Assembly: GCA_020024465.1 (NCBI GenBank)
Contig: JAHHTT010000001.1
Location: 124,001 to 188,000, forward strand
DNA from: Odoribacter sp.
Lineage (GTDB): Bacteria > Bacteroidota > Bacteroidia > Bacteroidales > Marinifilaceae
Direction of reading: 5' to 3'
DNA: 64,000 nt
Shown here: piece after piece, positions 63,870 to 64,000 of the stretch
Numbering within the stretch: position 1 is the stretch's first letter
How the letters are laid out: each line of letters opens with the position of its first letter
Position numbers and translations under genes: made by a program
Notes under the pieces: model-generated
Databases searched by the model: none
What the model was told of the DNA's origin: nothing
What the model saw: only the letters and a program-made list of their open reading frames with translations

Positions 63870-64000
63870 ATGAAATACACAAACGAAATTGACAAAATCA
63901 GCTATAGCCTCGGATTGAGTATTGCAAGCAATTTGATCTCTTCAGGAATCAAAACCATTAATTCAGAAGCTTTCAACGATGCAATGAACACTGTATTTGC
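63870..64000 (+). CDS. FKBP-type peptidyl-prolyl isomerase, N-terminal part (partial)
   Basis: The gene starts at 63870 with MKYTNEIDKISYSLGLSIAS and runs off the window end. The sequence (SLGLSIASNLISSGIKTINS) matches the N-terminal dimerisation domain of FKBP-type isomerases such as FkpA/Mip. The catalytic domain lies outside the window. The -7 box above supports the start. Confidence 0.8.
   Translation, partial: MKYTNEIDKISYSLGLSIASNLISSGIKTINSEAFNDAMNTVF

Noticed and set aside
1..64000. CRISPR arrays
   Set aside because: No series of regularly spaced direct repeats was seen; the only tandem repeat noted is the 12-bp duplication in susC.

Overview
The window looks like a piece of a low-GC Bacteroidetes chromosome, order Bacteroidales. 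The evidence is two SusC/SusD systems, an Nqr sodium pump, an ECF sigma/FecR pair, SPII lipoproteins, many DUF families typical of the phylum, and repeated matches to the Bacteroidetes -7 promoter box TAnnTTTG. The family is not fixed by the sequence. The SusC-SusD-DUF4843-PKD-like-TlpA layout reminds me of Odoribacteraceae such as Butyricimonas, but that is only an impression.

Layout: (1) 0-5.6 kb is housekeeping: the end of an nqr operon (nqrE, nqrF), a small membrane protein, glyA, a Gph-like phosphatase and map. (2) 5.9-6.8 kb holds a decayed IS256-family element. (3) 6.9-17.2 kb, minus strand, is an ECF sigma / FecR / STN-SusC / SusD / DUF4843 / PKD-like / TlpA-like operon, a regulated outer-membrane uptake system. 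(4) 17.5-19.1 kb has a small ORF followed by an ISAzo13-family insertion sequence with recognisable ends. (5) 19.1-23.1 kb holds a DUF4954 beta-helix protein, an HsdR_N-like PD-(D/E)xK protein and meaB. (6) 23.4-37.1 kb, plus strand, is a tightly packed run of ten genes: a FecA-like receptor, SusC, SusD and seven secreted or lipoproteins. These include a metallopeptidase homologue whose HExxH reads HQxxR, DUF4302 and DUF4856 proteins and several unrecognised proteins. No glycan-degrading enzyme is present. This is the best candidate for an undescribed system. (7) 37.3-47.4 kb is housekeeping: queA, AMP nucleosidase, DUF1573, yajC, YbbR, coaE, a TerB/DnaJ protein, DUF5606, a tRNA1(Val) methyltransferase, a ROK kinase, a shortened GH92-like protein and ispD. 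(8) 47.4-53.4 kb is an envelope glycan region with a Wzi-like porin, a frameshifted GT4, a GT9, an O-antigen ligase, a Kdo/WaaP-type kinase and a GT2 remnant. Several of these genes are decaying. (9) 53.5-58.4 kb, minus strand, holds folA, thyA, an O-methyltransferase, an M16 peptidase, tig and tRNA-Leu(UAG). (10) 58.9-64 kb holds lolD, an HExxHxxGxxH metalloprotease translationally coupled to a paralogue with no zinc motif, and the start of an FKBP-type isomerase.

How the parts work together: in region 3 the sigma factor and FecR would read out ligand passage through the STN-bearing SusC and switch on the SusCD operon. In region 6 the receptor and SusCD pair would bind and import a substrate with the help of surface lipoproteins. 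The substrate is unknown; the lack of glycoside hydrolases argues against a normal polysaccharide utilisation locus. All family calls come from reading the translated sequence. No database search was run.
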